The notes under the pieces were generated by a model. That model was not told the DNA's origin. It was given only the letters and a program-made list of their open reading frames with translations, and ran no database searches. Source: Megaleporinus macrocephalus (lineage: Eukaryota; Chordata; Actinopteri; Characiformes; Anostomidae). Taken from it: DNA of 64,000 bases. Location of the stretch: the NCBI GenBank assembly GCA_021613375.1, contig CM038710.1, positions 28,149,763 to 28,213,762 on the forward strand. The letters run 5' to 3'. How positions within the stretch are numbered: position 1 is the first letter of the stretch; the number at the start of each line of letters is the position of its first letter. Positions 45,901 through 56,900 of this stretch are shown here, piece after piece. The translations under genes and the position numbers were made by a program.

Positions 45901-48900
45901 AAGAAAAACTAGCATTAGATATTAGTATTAAAACATATATAATAACAGATATATAAGATGGCGCCCACGGTGGCAGACGTCTTTGTGTGTTCCTCCGGAA
46001 GCCAACGTTATTTATTATTTATTTTGTCTTTAGTATTTATTTTAAATGTACAGTATACATCCGGAACATTTAGCTACAGTAGAGAGGCACTCCTGGAGAT
46101 TGGTAAAGTTCGACATGAACTTACCTTTAGCCTTTCTGACTTCAGCTTTCTGTTACGCTCGCACTCGCACTTCACCAGCTCCGCGCAAGGCCCAGCAGCA
46201 CCGGCCTCGGGTGAGCGGCGCAGCCGACAAACAGAGCGGCCAAGACGGAAGCGGGGTAAGAGAGGTGGGCTACATGCTAGGCTAAAGGCGAGAGCTACGC
46301 GGCCACCGCTACCTAGCCTGTTGCTAGCTAATGTTCGCTCCCTCGAAAACAAGCTGGATGAGCTGAGAACCAGAATAACAGCTCAGCGTGAGATCAGAGA
46401 GTGTTGTGCTCTGGTCTTCACAGAAACCTGGCTTTCTGGCAACACGCCAGAATCAGCGATCCAGCTAGACACTCACTCTGTTCACCGTGGCGACCGCACG
46501 GCAGCGTCGGGGAAGAACAAAGGCGGCGGTGTCTGTGTTTACGTAAACAACGCGTGGTGTTCAGACGTAAAGACAGTTGAAAAACTTTGTCTGGCGGACT
46601 TAGAACTGCTGATGGTGAAGTGCAGACCCCACTATCTGCCGAGAGAGTTTAGCGGTGTGTTTATTCTGGCTGTTTACATTCCGCCTCGCGCGAACTCCGC
46701 TGCGGCGCTGGGGCTGCTGCATGACGTCATCAGTAAACAAGAGACCGCGCACCCGGACGCCGTGTTTATTGTTGCCGGCGACTTTAATCATTGCAACCTG
46801 AGGACTGTCCTCCCCAAGTACCATCAGCACGTGAGCTTCCCGACGAGGGAGAACAACTTACTTGACCAAGTCTACAGCAACGTGAGGGGGGCCTACAGAG
46901 CTGTGCCTCGGCCACACTTCGGACAGTCCGATCACATCTCCGTATTCCTCTACCCAGCATACAGACAACTCCTCAAGCGGTCACTTCCAGTGAGTAAAAC
47001 TGTTAAAGTGTGGAATGAAGAAACTGATTCAGTGCTTCAGGACTGCTTTGACAGTACAAACTGGGATGTGTTTAGAACTGCTGCTGTGAGAGAGGATGGT
47101 TCTGTTGATCTAGAGGACTATGCTTCTGGGGTAACTGGTTACATCAGCAGCTGCATTGAAACCATTGTCCCTTCAAAGCGCTGCATAAAGTACCCCAACC
47201 AAAAACCATGGATAAATGGTGAAGTTCGGTCCATGCTACGTGCTCGCCAGACTGCATTTCTCTCTGGCAACGCTGATGACTACAAAAGGTCTAGATACGA
47301 CCTGCGTAGATCTATCAGAGAAGCTAAGAGACAGTACAGGCTGAAGCTGGAGGGCTACTACACCACAGCAGACTCCCGGCGCATGTGGCAAGGACTGCAC
47401 CGTATCACCAACCATCAACAAACAAGCACGGCACTCACAACCAGCCATTCTGCATTGCCTGATGAGCTGAATGAGTTCTATGCTCGCTTCGATGTCTTCA
47501 ACCTTGACCAACTGAAGGACATTGCGGCCAAGGAGAGCACACAGAACCCATCACTCATTGTAACAACAGTGGATGTGCGCAGGAACCTGATGAGAATCAA
47601 CCCACGCAGAGCAGCAGGCCCAGACAACATCCCCGGGCGAGCGCTCAGGGTTTGCTCATCAGAACTGGCTGATGTGTTTGTAGACATATTCAATCTGTCA
47701 CTCACGCAAGCTTTTGTGCCATCCTGTTTTAAGACCACCACCATCGTGCCCCTCCCAAAGAAAAGTAATGTGAGATGCCTAAATGACTATCGCCCTGTTG
47801 CACTCACTTCAATCGTGATGAAGTGCTTCGAGAGGATAGTCATGACTCACATCCGGAAGACCATTCCCAACACTATAGATCCTTTACAGTTCGCATACCG
47901 CCGGAACCGGTCTACAGACGACGCAATCAACGCTACTCTTCACAAAGCCCTCACACACCTGGAGGGCAAGGACACATATGTCAGAATGCTCTTTATTGAC
48001 TACAGTTCAGCATTCAACACGGTCATCCCACACAGACTCTCAGAAAAGCTCCTCACCCTCGGACTGACACCAGCCCTCTGCAACTGGGTGCTGAACTTTC
48101 TAACAGACAGACCCCAGTCAGTCAGAGTCGGCAGCTGCACATCCAGCACAAGAACAGTGAGCACAGGGGTCCCTCAAGGCTGTGTGCTGAGCCCCCTTCT
48201 GTACACGCTCTTCACATACGACTGCGTGGCCTCCCAGAACAACACCAGCATCATCAAATTTGCTGATGATACTACAGTCATTGGACTGATCACTGGTGGG
48301 GAAGAGACAGCGTACAGGAAGGAGGTGGCTGAGCTGGTGGCCTGGTGTCATGACAACAATCTTTCCTTGAATGCAGACAAGACCAAGGAAATGATTGTTG
48401 ATCCAAGGAGGAAGCGAGAGCTACACACACCCCTGTACATAGGGGAGACTGAGGTGGAGAGGGTGAAAACCTTTAAGTTTCTTGGCATTCACATCAGTGA
48501 GGATCTCAGCTGGTCCCACAACACTCAGATCATCATCAGGAAGTCCCAGCAGCGACTGTACTTTCTGAGAAGGCTGAGAAAATTTGGTATGCCAACCAAA
48601 ATTCTCAGCACCTTCTACAGGAGTATGATTGAGAGTGTTCTTACCAGCTCCATCATCGTCTGGTATGGAAACTCTACTGCTCAGGACAGAAAGGCTCTCC
48701 AGCGTGTGATCAAAACTGCACAGTCCATCTCAGGAGCAGCCTTCCCCTCACTACAGAACATCTACCACACCAGGGTCACCAGGAGGGCCCACAACATAAT
48801 CAGGGACAGTACACACCCCCAGCACACACTCTTCACACGTTTACCTTCAGGCAGACGTTACAGGAGTGTGAAGTCCAGGACCACAAGACTGACAAACAGT

Positions 48901-50043
48901 TTCTACTCACAGGCCATCAGGCTTGTGAACACCTCACGCACTACCTCTCCAACCTCTCCTTTCTGAACTGGTTTTAACTGGTCTGATTTAAACTGCACCT
49001 TACACTCACTGTACTGTCAGAATACTGTTTACATTCACTGTACTGTCAGAATACTGTTTACATTCACTACTCACACAAACATTATTGTTTACATTCGTTA
49101 CTTGCAACTTGCACTTTATGGCTGCTGCTCTTCATACTTGCACATAAAAGCACACATAACTTTTATTTTTTATTCTTTAACTATAAAAATATTTTTATCT
49201 ACTTCAACTTATATTGTTATACTTTGTATATTTTGTATATATATTTTTTATTTCTTTTATTTGTTATCTTATCTATTGGTGAATGGAGGAGCAGCAAAGT
49301 AAGAATTTCATTGTACAGTGTAACTGTCTGTTCTGCTGTACATATGACAATAAAACTCTTGAATCTTGAATCTTGAAAAACACTACTGTGAGTAACCCTG
49401 TAAAGCCTGATATAATAATTTAGTAGTTAGAGGTGCCAGGTTATATCTTGTTAGTCTGGCTTAGTGTTTAGGTCTTAAATGAAAATAAGCATTATACTGA
49501 TAAAGGTATGATGGCAATAGTGGATGAATCACTTGTGTCCTCGGAAGACATGTCTTGAGTTTTTATTGAATACTTTCTCAGTATTCTCACAGCAATGGGA
49601 CTTGTGTGATGAAGAGGTCCAAAAAGCACCACTATGAGCTATTTAGCAGGGTGCATGCAATTACACATTTCCACCAGAGAGGTCTCCAAAACCCCAAAAC
49701 GTTTATAGTGTAGCTTTAAATGTGCTAGCTAAGCTGCCTCTAGACTAGACTAATTATTTGTTTGTAACATTTATAAGGCAACAAATATATCATGATTTTG
49801 CCCTGAGAGAAACTGCTTAGATCAGAGGTTGCTAATATTCATGCTAATAGTCATGATGCAGACACCCAGCTTTTGTATTTATTCTTACTTCTGTGTGTTT
49901 CTTTTTGCAGGCAGCGCCCCCTGTTTGACTGGATGTGTCACTGCCGCTGGATAATAATCGCCATCTATCTTATTGTGCTGTGTTCCATCATCATACTAGC
50001 CATCCTAGTCTGGATTCTACGAGCTCCTGTGTTGTGGTTGTGA
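35436..50043 (+). CDS. IRAG/Jaw1 (LRMP/MRVI1) family coiled-coil tail-anchored protein
   Basis: Exons: 35436-35447, 35569-35629, 35779-35845, 36347-36374, 38267-38407, 38890-39021, 40291-40438, 42035-42078, 42201-42254, 42350-42489, 44469-44687, 45115-45234, 49911-50043; phases close over 432 residues. The core (~57-195) resembles human LRMP/IRAG2: LALAFRCDQYTLDQR and AEVLGAVHQEAKVSRAVELM align with LSLGFKCDWFTLEKR and AEMLGAINQESRVSKAVEVM. The C-terminus is a hydrophobic segment (~402-425; IIIAIYLIVLCSIIILAIL) with a few residues after it, so the protein is probably tail-anchored in the ER or nuclear membrane. Family members bind IP3 receptors and tune calcium release. An in-frame ATG at 35391 is possible, but 35436 has the better context (A at -3). 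Intron 7 has a GC donor. The introns are heavily invaded by transposons. The paralogue (irag1, irag2 or a fish-only copy) is not assigned. Confidence 0.85.
35883..36258. mobile_element. Non-autonomous hAT element with perfect 8-bp target-site duplication
   Basis: The element at 35891-36250 begins TAGGGGTGTATA and ends ATACACAGCACTA (complement TAGTGCTGTGTAT), fitting hAT terminal repeats. The 8 bases on each side are identical (CTGGTTAA at 35883-35890 and 36251-36258), as expected for hAT insertion. At 360 bp without an ORF it needs a transposase in trans. It lies in an intron of the IRAG-like gene. Confidence 0.85.
37674..37924. mobile_element. MITE family copy with ~35-bp terminal inverted repeats
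   Basis: Left end TATCGTCACTGTCCAAAGGAAAAC; the complement of the right end reads TACCGTCAGTATCCAAAGAA. The interior contains CCAATAGAAATGCTTCAAAG and ACGACAGCTG motifs shared with the copies at 31221, 51651, 58231, 59155 and 63650. Confidence 0.7.
39030..39240. repeat. Relic of a common teleost dispersed repeat
   Basis: Contains ordered fragments TATGTAGCACCTTTTACAAC, TTGTTACAAAGCAG, AGTGACAGGGGTAGGAAAAT and CCCATCATCCTCTGGTCGAC, which I recognise from a widespread fish interspersed repeat. It starts directly behind the donor of the exon ending at 39021. Confidence 0.5.
40512..40757 (-). mobile_element. tRNA-derived SINE-like repeat, minus orientation
   Basis: Read on the minus strand, the segment starts with a tRNA-like head: GGTTCAATCC fits a pol III B box and lies downstream of an A-box-like GTGGGCTGAAGG. 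The body contains the GGGGGCAGTGAGC and CCGGAGCGGTGGGCAGCC motifs typical of an abundant teleost repeat. Confidence 0.5.
40768..40822 (-). pseudogene. tRNA-like fragment, probably SINE head
   Basis: On the minus strand this reads like the anticodon arm and T arm of a tRNA (CTGCTTTGCACGCAGAAGG, then GGTTTCAAGCCC as a B-box-like motif). The acceptor stem is not recoverable, so it is not a functional tRNA gene. Confidence 0.3.
41040..41400. repeat. Dispersed ~500-bp repeat, copy 3 (IRAG-like intron)
   Basis: Collinear with 7500-8085 and 27150-27700: TGCTCTGTTAGAGTGCTTG, GATGACGTCACCTTGTAACA and CAGCTGAGAAAAGTGGT. Sequence related to its right flank also occurs at ~36680-36760 (CTGATTGGCTGCCCTGCACT). 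Confidence 0.6.
42834..42919. repeat. (TA)n microsatellite
   Basis: Imperfect TA tract inside duplication copy 1. The corresponding tract in copy 2 (~44699-44712) is much shorter. Confidence 0.9.
43297..43330 (+). pseudogene. Chimeric 34-nt pseudo-exon at the duplication junction
   Basis: This is a copy of the first 34 nt of the exon at 45115-45234, with a TAG acceptor. The duplication junction places it directly before a copy of the donor that follows the exon ending at 42489 (GAAG|GTAACA). It therefore has both splice sites. Inclusion between the exons ending at 42489 and starting at 44469 would shift the frame. Confidence 0.6.
43766..43796. repeat. (AAT)n microsatellite
   Basis: About ten AAT units. 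Confidence 0.9.
43959..44383 (-). mobile_element. Solo LTR with 5-bp target-site duplication
   Basis: A 425-bp block begins TGTCACAAAC and ends GACGTGACA, flanked on both sides by CCCAC (43954-43958 and 44384-44388). Read on the minus strand it has TGTCACG at its 5' end and an AATAAA ~50 bp before its 3' end, as expected for a promoter/poly(A)-bearing LTR. No internal retroelement sequence is left, so it is a solo LTR, probably Ty3/Gypsy-like. Confidence 0.8.
45541..45830. mobile_element. Second hAT element copy, right end lost
   Basis: Begins TAGGGGTGTAAAAAAATATT and is collinear with the element at 35891-36250 up to AAAATCGCAGTATGTT, then diverges. The ~80-bp right end with its terminal repeat is missing. 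An L2 LINE begins ~125 bp further right. Confidence 0.75.
45950..49376 (+). mobile_element. L2-clade LINE (non-LTR retrotransposon)
   Basis: The element comprises a 1002-codon ORF, a ~400-bp AT-rich 3' UTR and a terminus of short direct repeats (CTTGAATCTTGAATCTTGAA), preceded by AATAAAA. This tail is characteristic of L2-like LINEs. The 5' boundary is uncertain because almost no 5' UTR precedes the ATG. The element lies in sense orientation in the last intron of the IRAG-like gene. I found no clear target-site duplication. Confidence 0.85.
45958..48966 (+). CDS. LINE endonuclease/reverse transcriptase polyprotein, intact
   Basis: A single 1002-residue ORF without frameshift or stop. An AP-endonuclease-like domain spans roughly residues 120-335, with LLLANVRSLENKLDEL, FTETWLS, AGDFNH and SDHISVF. 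The reverse transcriptase (~560-830) shows FIDYSSAFNTVIPH, the GVPQGCVLSPLLYTLF motif and the catalytic KFADDTTVIGL. A C-terminal conserved region includes NADKTKEM and FKFLGIHI. It nicks target DNA and copies the element's RNA into the nick. The N-terminus has a hydrophobic stretch and a basic RRKRGKRGG segment. All visible catalytic motifs are present, which suggests a recent and possibly competent copy. No separate ORF1 is seen. Confidence 0.92.
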   Translation: MAPTVADVFVCSSGSQRYLLFILSLVFILNVQYTSGTFSYSREALLEIGKVRHELTFSLSDFSFLLRSHSHFTSSAQGPAAPASGERRSRQTERPRRKRGKRGGLHARLKARATRPPLPSLLLANVRSLENKLDELRTRITAQREIRECCALVFTETWLSGNTPESAIQLDTHSVHRGDRTAASGKNKGGGVCVYVNNAWCSDVKTVEKLCLADLELLMVKCRPHYLPREFSGVFILAVYIPPRANSAAALGLLHDVISKQETAHPDAVFIVAGDFNHCNLRTVLPKYHQHVSFPTRENNLLDQVYSNVRGAYRAVPRPHFGQSDHISVFLYPAYRQLLKRSLPVSKTVKVWNEETDSVLQDCFDSTNWDVFRTAAVREDGSVDLEDYASGVTGYISSCIETIVPSKRCIKYPNQKPWINGEVRSMLRARQTAFLSGNADDYKRSRYDLRRSIREAKRQYRLKLEGYYTTADSRRMWQGLHRITNHQQTSTALTTSHSALPDELNEFYARFDVFNLDQLKDIAAKESTQNPSLIVTTVDVRRNLMRINPRRAAGPDNIPGRALRVCSSELADVFVDIFNLSLTQAFVPSCFKTTTIVPLPKKSNVRCLNDYRPVALTSIVMKCFERIVMTHIRKTIPNTIDPLQFAYRRNRSTDDAINATLHKALTHLEGKDTYVRMLFIDYSSAFNTVIPHRLSEKLLTLGLTPALCNWVLNFLTDRPQSVRVGSCTSSTRTVSTGVPQGCVLSPLLYTLFTYDCVASQNNTSIIKFADDTTVIGLITGGEETAYRKEVAELVAWCHDNNLSLNADKTKEMIVDPRRKRELHTPLYIGETEVERVKTFKFLGIHISEDLSWSHNTQIIIRKSQQRLYFLRRLRKFGMPTKILSTFYRSMIESVLTSSIIVWYGNSTAQDRKALQRVIKTAQSISGAAFPSLQNIYHTRVTRRAHNIIRDSTHPQHTLFTRLPSGRRYRSVKSRTTRLTNSFYSQAIRLVNTSRTTSPTSPF

Positions 50044-50965
50044 ATCAAAAGCTATGATAAATGTATGGGGCAGTCTTTGAGATAAAACAAGGTTTGTTTT
50101 CAGGCAGTGATGTGGCGTTTTAGCTACTAACCTTTTTTTTCTTTCAACTTCCTTTTGTTTGTGTGCGTGCAGGAGCCTTGATAAAACGGACAAAATCATC
50201 TGATGATCATTTATATTATTTTATTATAAATAACATAAAATACTTATTAAGTGGTTAGTACACAAATATAACAAAGTGATGACTTGCTGCTAAAAAAGGG
50301 GGAAATATCTGCACTTGTATTAAGAGTAACAGGAAGTCTATAAAACAGGCATAATACAAACGACAGCACAGCAGCATCTAGTAAAAACTTCTGAATGTGT
50401 TAGTAAAAAAAGACTGAGATTAATTTAAAAATAATAATAAAAAACATAAATATTACATAAACTTGTCTTACATTACATTAAATAATTGGGGCTCTAAAAC
50501 ACTAAGAAATCCTTCATTATGCAAAAATGTGTACCAGACACAACAATACATTTGACAATGTCGTTTTCAGGGGGCTCATTCTGAGAGAACATTTGTAGTC
50601 ATGGACAAAAAAGTACTACACCAGTAATAATAATAATAATAATAAAAAAAAAATAATAATAATAACAATATAATATAATGGCATGATGCCTTACAAGTAA
50701 GTCTCAGACTCGTATTTCAATCATTCTTCAGTGATGAAAGGGTCTGCGTGTGGTGAAAACATGTGCCATATCAATTTGGCTCAGCTTCACCTTTTGGTCA
50801 AAAGTCTTGGTGAGAATAAGCACTTTGCAGTATTAGAGTCCATTGGCTCAATAAATAGATGAAGAAAAAAAAAAACAATGTATATTAAAGAATATCTTAA
50901 AGTGTACTTAACAAATTTCTCAAAGAGTATTTGTGCTGTGCATAGTTTTTTCCAGCTGAGTTTAA
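50044..50965. other. Convergent 3' UTR interval between the IRAG-like and INAVA-like genes
   Basis: The two stop codons are 922 bp apart and face each other. A minus-strand AATAAA (TTTATT on the + strand) lies near 50219, and a plus-strand AATAAA near 50438. If both are used, the two 3' UTRs overlap by about 200 bp. A short imperfect (AAT)n tract lies at ~50625-50665. Confidence 0.5.
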
Positions 50966-53900
50966 TTAGACCTGGCTGACAATCTCGCAGTCCTCTTCCT
51001 CATACCACTGCAGAGGAGTCCCATCAGCAGCCCTCTGGAGGACCACTTTCTGAGAAACCTGGAATGAACAAAGGGATTATGAGTTATGAATTATGAGTAT
51101 TGCTGTTTTGCTTCTTGTGATGTTTTCATTATTTGTATGGAGTATTACTGCCATTAAATCCAATTCATACCACTCAGTTCTCAGCAATGTTATATATCAT
51201 CTTAGCACATTTCAAGTGAGGAAAATACAGTGACCTGCTCACCATTCTTTGGAATAAAGCCCACCTAATATATATAAAATAAGATGTACTGTGCAAAAGT
51301 CAGAGACCCCAGTTCATTTGTTTAATATCCAGTCAAAACGGCCTTTAAGAACATTTCTGGAGATACTTATGAAGAGTTTGAACATCCACCTGAGAAAGTT
51401 TTCAAAGGAGTTTCCAAAACAGGAATTATTACAAGATATATAGATAATGAGACCCATATCAACTGTGTGAGACCTAGTAGACCACCAAAACTGTCACCAT
51501 CAGAACAACAGAACTTTCAGTTTTCATCTTGGAAGGAAAGTCTAGTTCTACTCTAGCTTTAGATATTAAAATCTATATAACAATAAAAAACAGTGACAAC
51601 TAGAATAATATGAATAAAAAAACATAAAAAAGAAAAAAACATTTGGCTGTCATGGTGGCTGTCCAAAAAAGTATCTTCAAAACACTAACTTTACAGGAGA
51701 GAACAAAATCATTCTTTACTTTCAGTGTAATTTAAAGGAAAGAGATGTTATTCCAAGCTATTTTGGAGCATTTCTATTGGTTTAATCATCATGACATATT
51801 CACACAGTGTAAAGGACAGCTGGTGTGCTCAAACGATGTTGAAAATAAAAAAAGAGCGACGTGTTTTTTTTTTGGAGGTTTTTTTTGGGCAGCAACCAAA
51901 TAAAACACGGACGCTGCTGGTTTTCTCTGAACAATGAACAAAGAGTCCAGACCTCAGTGTCACTGAATGTGTTTGGGATTACTTGAATTGGGAGAAGCAG
52001 TAACTACAATCAACTTCTAAGACTGAATTTTGCAACTGTGGAAACATATCTCTGCAGGTTTCTTAAGAAAATCTCCCAAAAATAATGGAGCAGTGGACAT
52101 AATACTTGAAACAACCGCATGATATGTTTTATTGTTGAAGCTTCTGAGTATTTTTGGTGGTTTTTGACTGGAAATTAAATAAATGGTTGTCTTTGGCTTT
52201 TGCACAGTATCATATACCAGATCAGCCAATAGTATAATTTCTCAGATTTAACATCTAAAACTGCTTTAAACGTACTTGTTTTATTTTATAATAACCAAAC
52301 AATGTGAGCATCCCTCCACCGTGCTATGTATTTAAGATACTTTCCAACTGAGAGCTGAAATAATTGTGCTTGACTGTGGATCATCATATCAGTGAGAAAG
52401 GAAAATTAACCATATAAGATTAATATTATTGGTTACTGGGATTACTTTTTTTGTTCCCTAAGAACGATTAGTGTTGAACTGTCTAACGTGTGTTTACCTG
52501 TCTCTGCGCTTGGATCTGGTGGTATGGTGGGGGCTCTTGATTGGGCGAGCGTTTTACACGCATTGACCCGTGTCGTTCCAGTGGCTGAGGCTTCATCTCT
52601 ACAGCGATGTTCTTCTGATGCCAGGACTTGAGATCATTTGCCACCACATCTCGGGGAAGCAGCCTGCTGGGATGATTGGGATACTCCTTTAGTGACGGGG
52701 CTCGGACCAGCCTGGAGTACGGAGGTGGTGGGGGTTTAAGCATGCGCTTTGGTGAAGTCACTACTGCTTGCTGTGGTTTATTCGGGATTGCATGGTCAGT
52801 TGGTGACGTCACCCCAAGGTTCAGCCGGCTCATGTCCCCCTCAATCGGCATTCTGTCCTGGGAGGTTCCCTGAGAAGGGCCCGCCACAGGCCTGAGCAGG
52901 TTGTTCTTCGGCAGGTTTGGGGCTGCACGCTGACCCTGAGCTTTGTTCTGAGGGTTGCGGTGGTAACCGTAAGGAGGAGGGCAGGCTTTGGCCACGTCAG
53001 GAGCGGACTCTTGGCTGGACGAGCTGCTGTAGGAGGATATGGAGTGTTCCGAGCTGCTGTCCTCTGAGCTAGACTGATACAGTCGCTGGACAGAATACGC
53101 AAGGGCGAAGTCAGTGACGCGGCGGCGAGGCAGCTTAGTCCGTACCCGGTTCAGGTCAGAGTTGGGCTTGCTCAAGTCTGGTTTGGGTCTGGGAAGCCTG
53201 TTACAAACATAAAGAAAATGACATTCACTTTTCATTAGAAATGCCTCTTTCACTTTACGACCACTACCCTTACAGGACTACTACATTAGTGTGACTGTGT
53301 GGTTGCTCACACTGCCTTACCTGAAAGACTGCGAGACATGGCGACGCAATGGCAGCTCGGGGGTGGGTGGAGCACTGCTGGGGTGATTGTTGCGCATTGC
53401 CAGGCTTTTGAACACAAACTGAGGAGCAGGAGGAATGTCATCCAGTCTCAGGTCAGTGGGGGTTCCTGTCGGGCTGCTGCCGACACAAATGATAAGATGC
53501 GATGAGCGATATCACTCTTAATGATGAACAACCCAATTCATTGATCTTTTCTATTGTATACTTGGAGGGATTTAATCTCCTCACTAGTGACTAATCTTAT
53601 TACTACCAGCACTGTGAAGTGATCAGACATGCTTCTTTTAAAGGTATAGTTCAGTTTATCTCTTGCCCTGAGTGATGTCATTTAGCCGTGTCCAAAGTTT
53701 GCATATTTGCTTCTGCAATGCTGCTATGAGGCTAATGCACCAAACAACACTCAGGCTTTAGGATGGATGTTGCTGGTTTTCAGTTAATCAATATACATTT
53801 GCTCATTTTATGAATAACAGTAATCATATAAGTGAGTCTGACTGAATTTAACAAACAGCTCAACAAGGTTTGGCATGCACAACAATAATTAGTGGGATAT

Positions 53901-56900
53901 TAGCTCCCATTACTTGTTTGCTACTTTAGTCTTGTGCTGGGCTGTTAAATTCCAGATACTGTGGAGTCAACTATACCACATCTCTGCAGTGATTACCTTG
54001 ACCTGCTGCTGCTGGCGGAAGGAGGTTTCTTTTGTTTCTGGTAGGGCTGGTCTAAACTGGATTCCCGCCATGGAGAGTTTTGGATGGGCGTGCGCTCATA
54101 CTCCAAGCTGGAGCTGGAGCCTGCCTGCTTTGAGTCGCGGCTAGGGGAAAGGGTGAGCGTCACTGAGCGCTGAAAACTGCCCTCTGAGCCCAGAGCTGTT
54201 GGGGAGAGTAGAGCTGGCTCCAAATCTGTAGATACAGAAGAGATTTAGTGAGCTTTGATCTTTTGGCTATTCATAATAGAGTGGCTTAAAAGGATGCTGC
54301 TCTCACCATCATCAAGGGCAGCAGCATCAGAGAGCGAGCTGTCATCAGATATGCATAAGTCTGAAAAACAGATTCAAAATGATTTATGTAAGACTTACAT
54401 ATGATGAATTATTCAGTAACTAGTATGAAGCTAATATATAGTTATGAGAGTGGGGAACAGAAGCAAGGGCCTAGGGCCTAATCTCTCTACATCTTCTAGT
54501 ATGCTTACATTTGTGTTCTTCATAATCAGCATATTATTGCTATTGTAAAGAAATCTCATCTTCTAAAATGTTCTTAAATTCTTTTTTGACTGTTTTATCA
54601 TGTAATATCCAAACAATATATTGGGCATTTCCAAATGATGACAAGGTTTTGGAGTAACAGTGATGGAGAAATCAGCAGTGGAGTGTAACAGACTTGCCTC
54701 TCTGTCTGGAGGATCGGCAGGTTTGTGGAGAAACACAGCCGTGGTTGATGCGATGCTTCAGCACAGCTTCCTGCAGTTCTTTTACTTTCTTCTCTTCACG
54801 TTTGCACTGCTGCAGTCGGCTTTTCCTCACCGGCTTGCTGATGTGTTCCTCGAGGGACAGCCTTCGGGCCGCCTCATAAATCTGCCGGTGTAGCGCCAGA
54901 TCAGCCTCGAGCGTGTGCAGCTCTGATTCCTGAAGGAAAGCGTTCAAAGCCGGAAAAATACTCTTAGTAGCTTATAGTTATGTGCAGATTTCCACACATA
55001 TTTTTGTGACTTCGTTCAATTTGCTGCACAGCTCACACTGTGTCTAGTTATACGTTATGGGTAACAGGATCCAGTGTCAGAAACCACACCAGCAAGTCTT
55101 CAGACTATTTAAAAACTCCACTTTAACAACTCCACATGCATAAGACAACGGTGTGATGATTTAGGAATGTGGTGTGCACAATTTGATTCCAGAAGGTTGT
55201 GGTTGTACTAACTAGATCCTGTACCTCTCCATCTTGGGAAATCAATCCCTCGTCCAGTTTAAAGGCGGCTCCGATGCGCCGCCTGATCTGCGGAGGCTGC
55301 TCGTCAGGCAGCAGAGGGTAGTCAGAGGGCAGCTTTCCAGTCAGCTCCTGTCGAAACAATGGCCATTAACATACTAACTCGTAGTTTGTTGGTTGAAAGA
55401 AAACAATGTTTTACTTTGAAATCACTTTCTTTGTGTGGAAATGATAATATATTGCCAAGAGCAGCATATAATTCTTATCAAGCAGGCTCTGGCTCTACGT
55501 GTGTTTGGTGATCATTCAACAAGCAGATGTTTTTTTTCAGCATCGTAGCGACAGCAACAAAGGGGTGGGGGTTTATGGTGGACTGACTCGTTCCCTAAAT
55601 CTTCAGGGTCCACAGTGAATGAGCAACACCCTGACTAACTTTGTAAAGAAGCATCTGTTTCGGGACTGTCCACTGGTGACTCGCTTTAGTGATTCCATTG
55701 AAGTCCTCTTTGCAAAACAAAAGAACGCCCACCAAACTGATTGGTTTAGCTGATTCAGCGCCGCTCTTGCAGGGACATTAAGGGTTCATACAAAGATCAG
55801 TCATCTTGAAACTACAGTATCTCACTGGCAAAGTAATTTTCTCACAGTTTTATGGTGTTTATGGTGAAAACTAATTGTGACATATATTCAGATACTGGTA
55901 AATGTAGCACACAATTAAATAAAATGTTTACGTTAGGCATTTTTGAGAAACCTGCCAATCAGAATTGCTCAGAGTGATGATGAGAGGGAACAGACATCTA
56001 AAAGATCTCTCACAGAAATCTGTTAAATGAATTGGTTGAAAAAATGCTTAAAACACTGATAGTTTTGTGGTAGAAATCTATTTTTTAATAGTGAGGTACA
56101 TGCGCACCATGTGAACAGTCCCATCACCACTATTAAACACTATTAACTGTAAGAACGTTAAATATAAAAAAGCCATTAGAAGACATCTGAATAGTATATC
56201 GCTACATTCGTGTTGTGGACACTGTGACATTGGTTTCTATCACCACTGCTGTAAAGAAATCTTTAATGTTCTCTACAGTGAACCAACCTGAATGATTTAG
56301 TTTAGAATTTTACACTCATTTGATACAGAATTATGCTTTAATCCCTGTAAATGGGCAGGAGCACCCGCTTGTAACCATGTGTGAACTTTTATTACTAAGA
56401 ATAACTCTATATGCATTGCAGCCCATGTAGTTACTGGATAATAATTGGGATTTAAGGGGTTAAGGACTGCAGTACTCACAGCCTCTCGGATGCAGAGCTT
56501 CTTCAGCTCCAGAAGACATAACTCCAGCCTGTCCTCCAGAGCCTGGTGCTTAAGCCTCATGGCCCGTGTGTGAGTGCCTAGATCCTTCACAGGGGACGTA
56601 GGGCTGTCTGGACCTAGGCAGAAGAAGACAATGCATTTCACTTCTTTATTTAGCCAGATGGTACAGTTAACTGACAGCCATTCAACAGAAATCATCATTA
56701 GGATCTTCTAAGAATATCTACACTGCAAATAATCTTAGCAAGTAAAAACATTTTGAATGTAGTCAGAAAAACTAATCTTTCTTATTATGATACTGCTATA
56801 TGAGATAATTAGACATCTTTACTTATTATTTTAAGTAATGTTATTTAATGGAAGTATCTTTTTCAAAGAAAGTAAACAATAAAATGACTTTTAAAAAAAG

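Noticed and set aside
49911..49914. Second acceptor GCAGGCAG at the last IRAG-like exon
   Set aside because: Using the downstream AG at 49914 would shift frame; the first acceptor at 49910 fits the phase.
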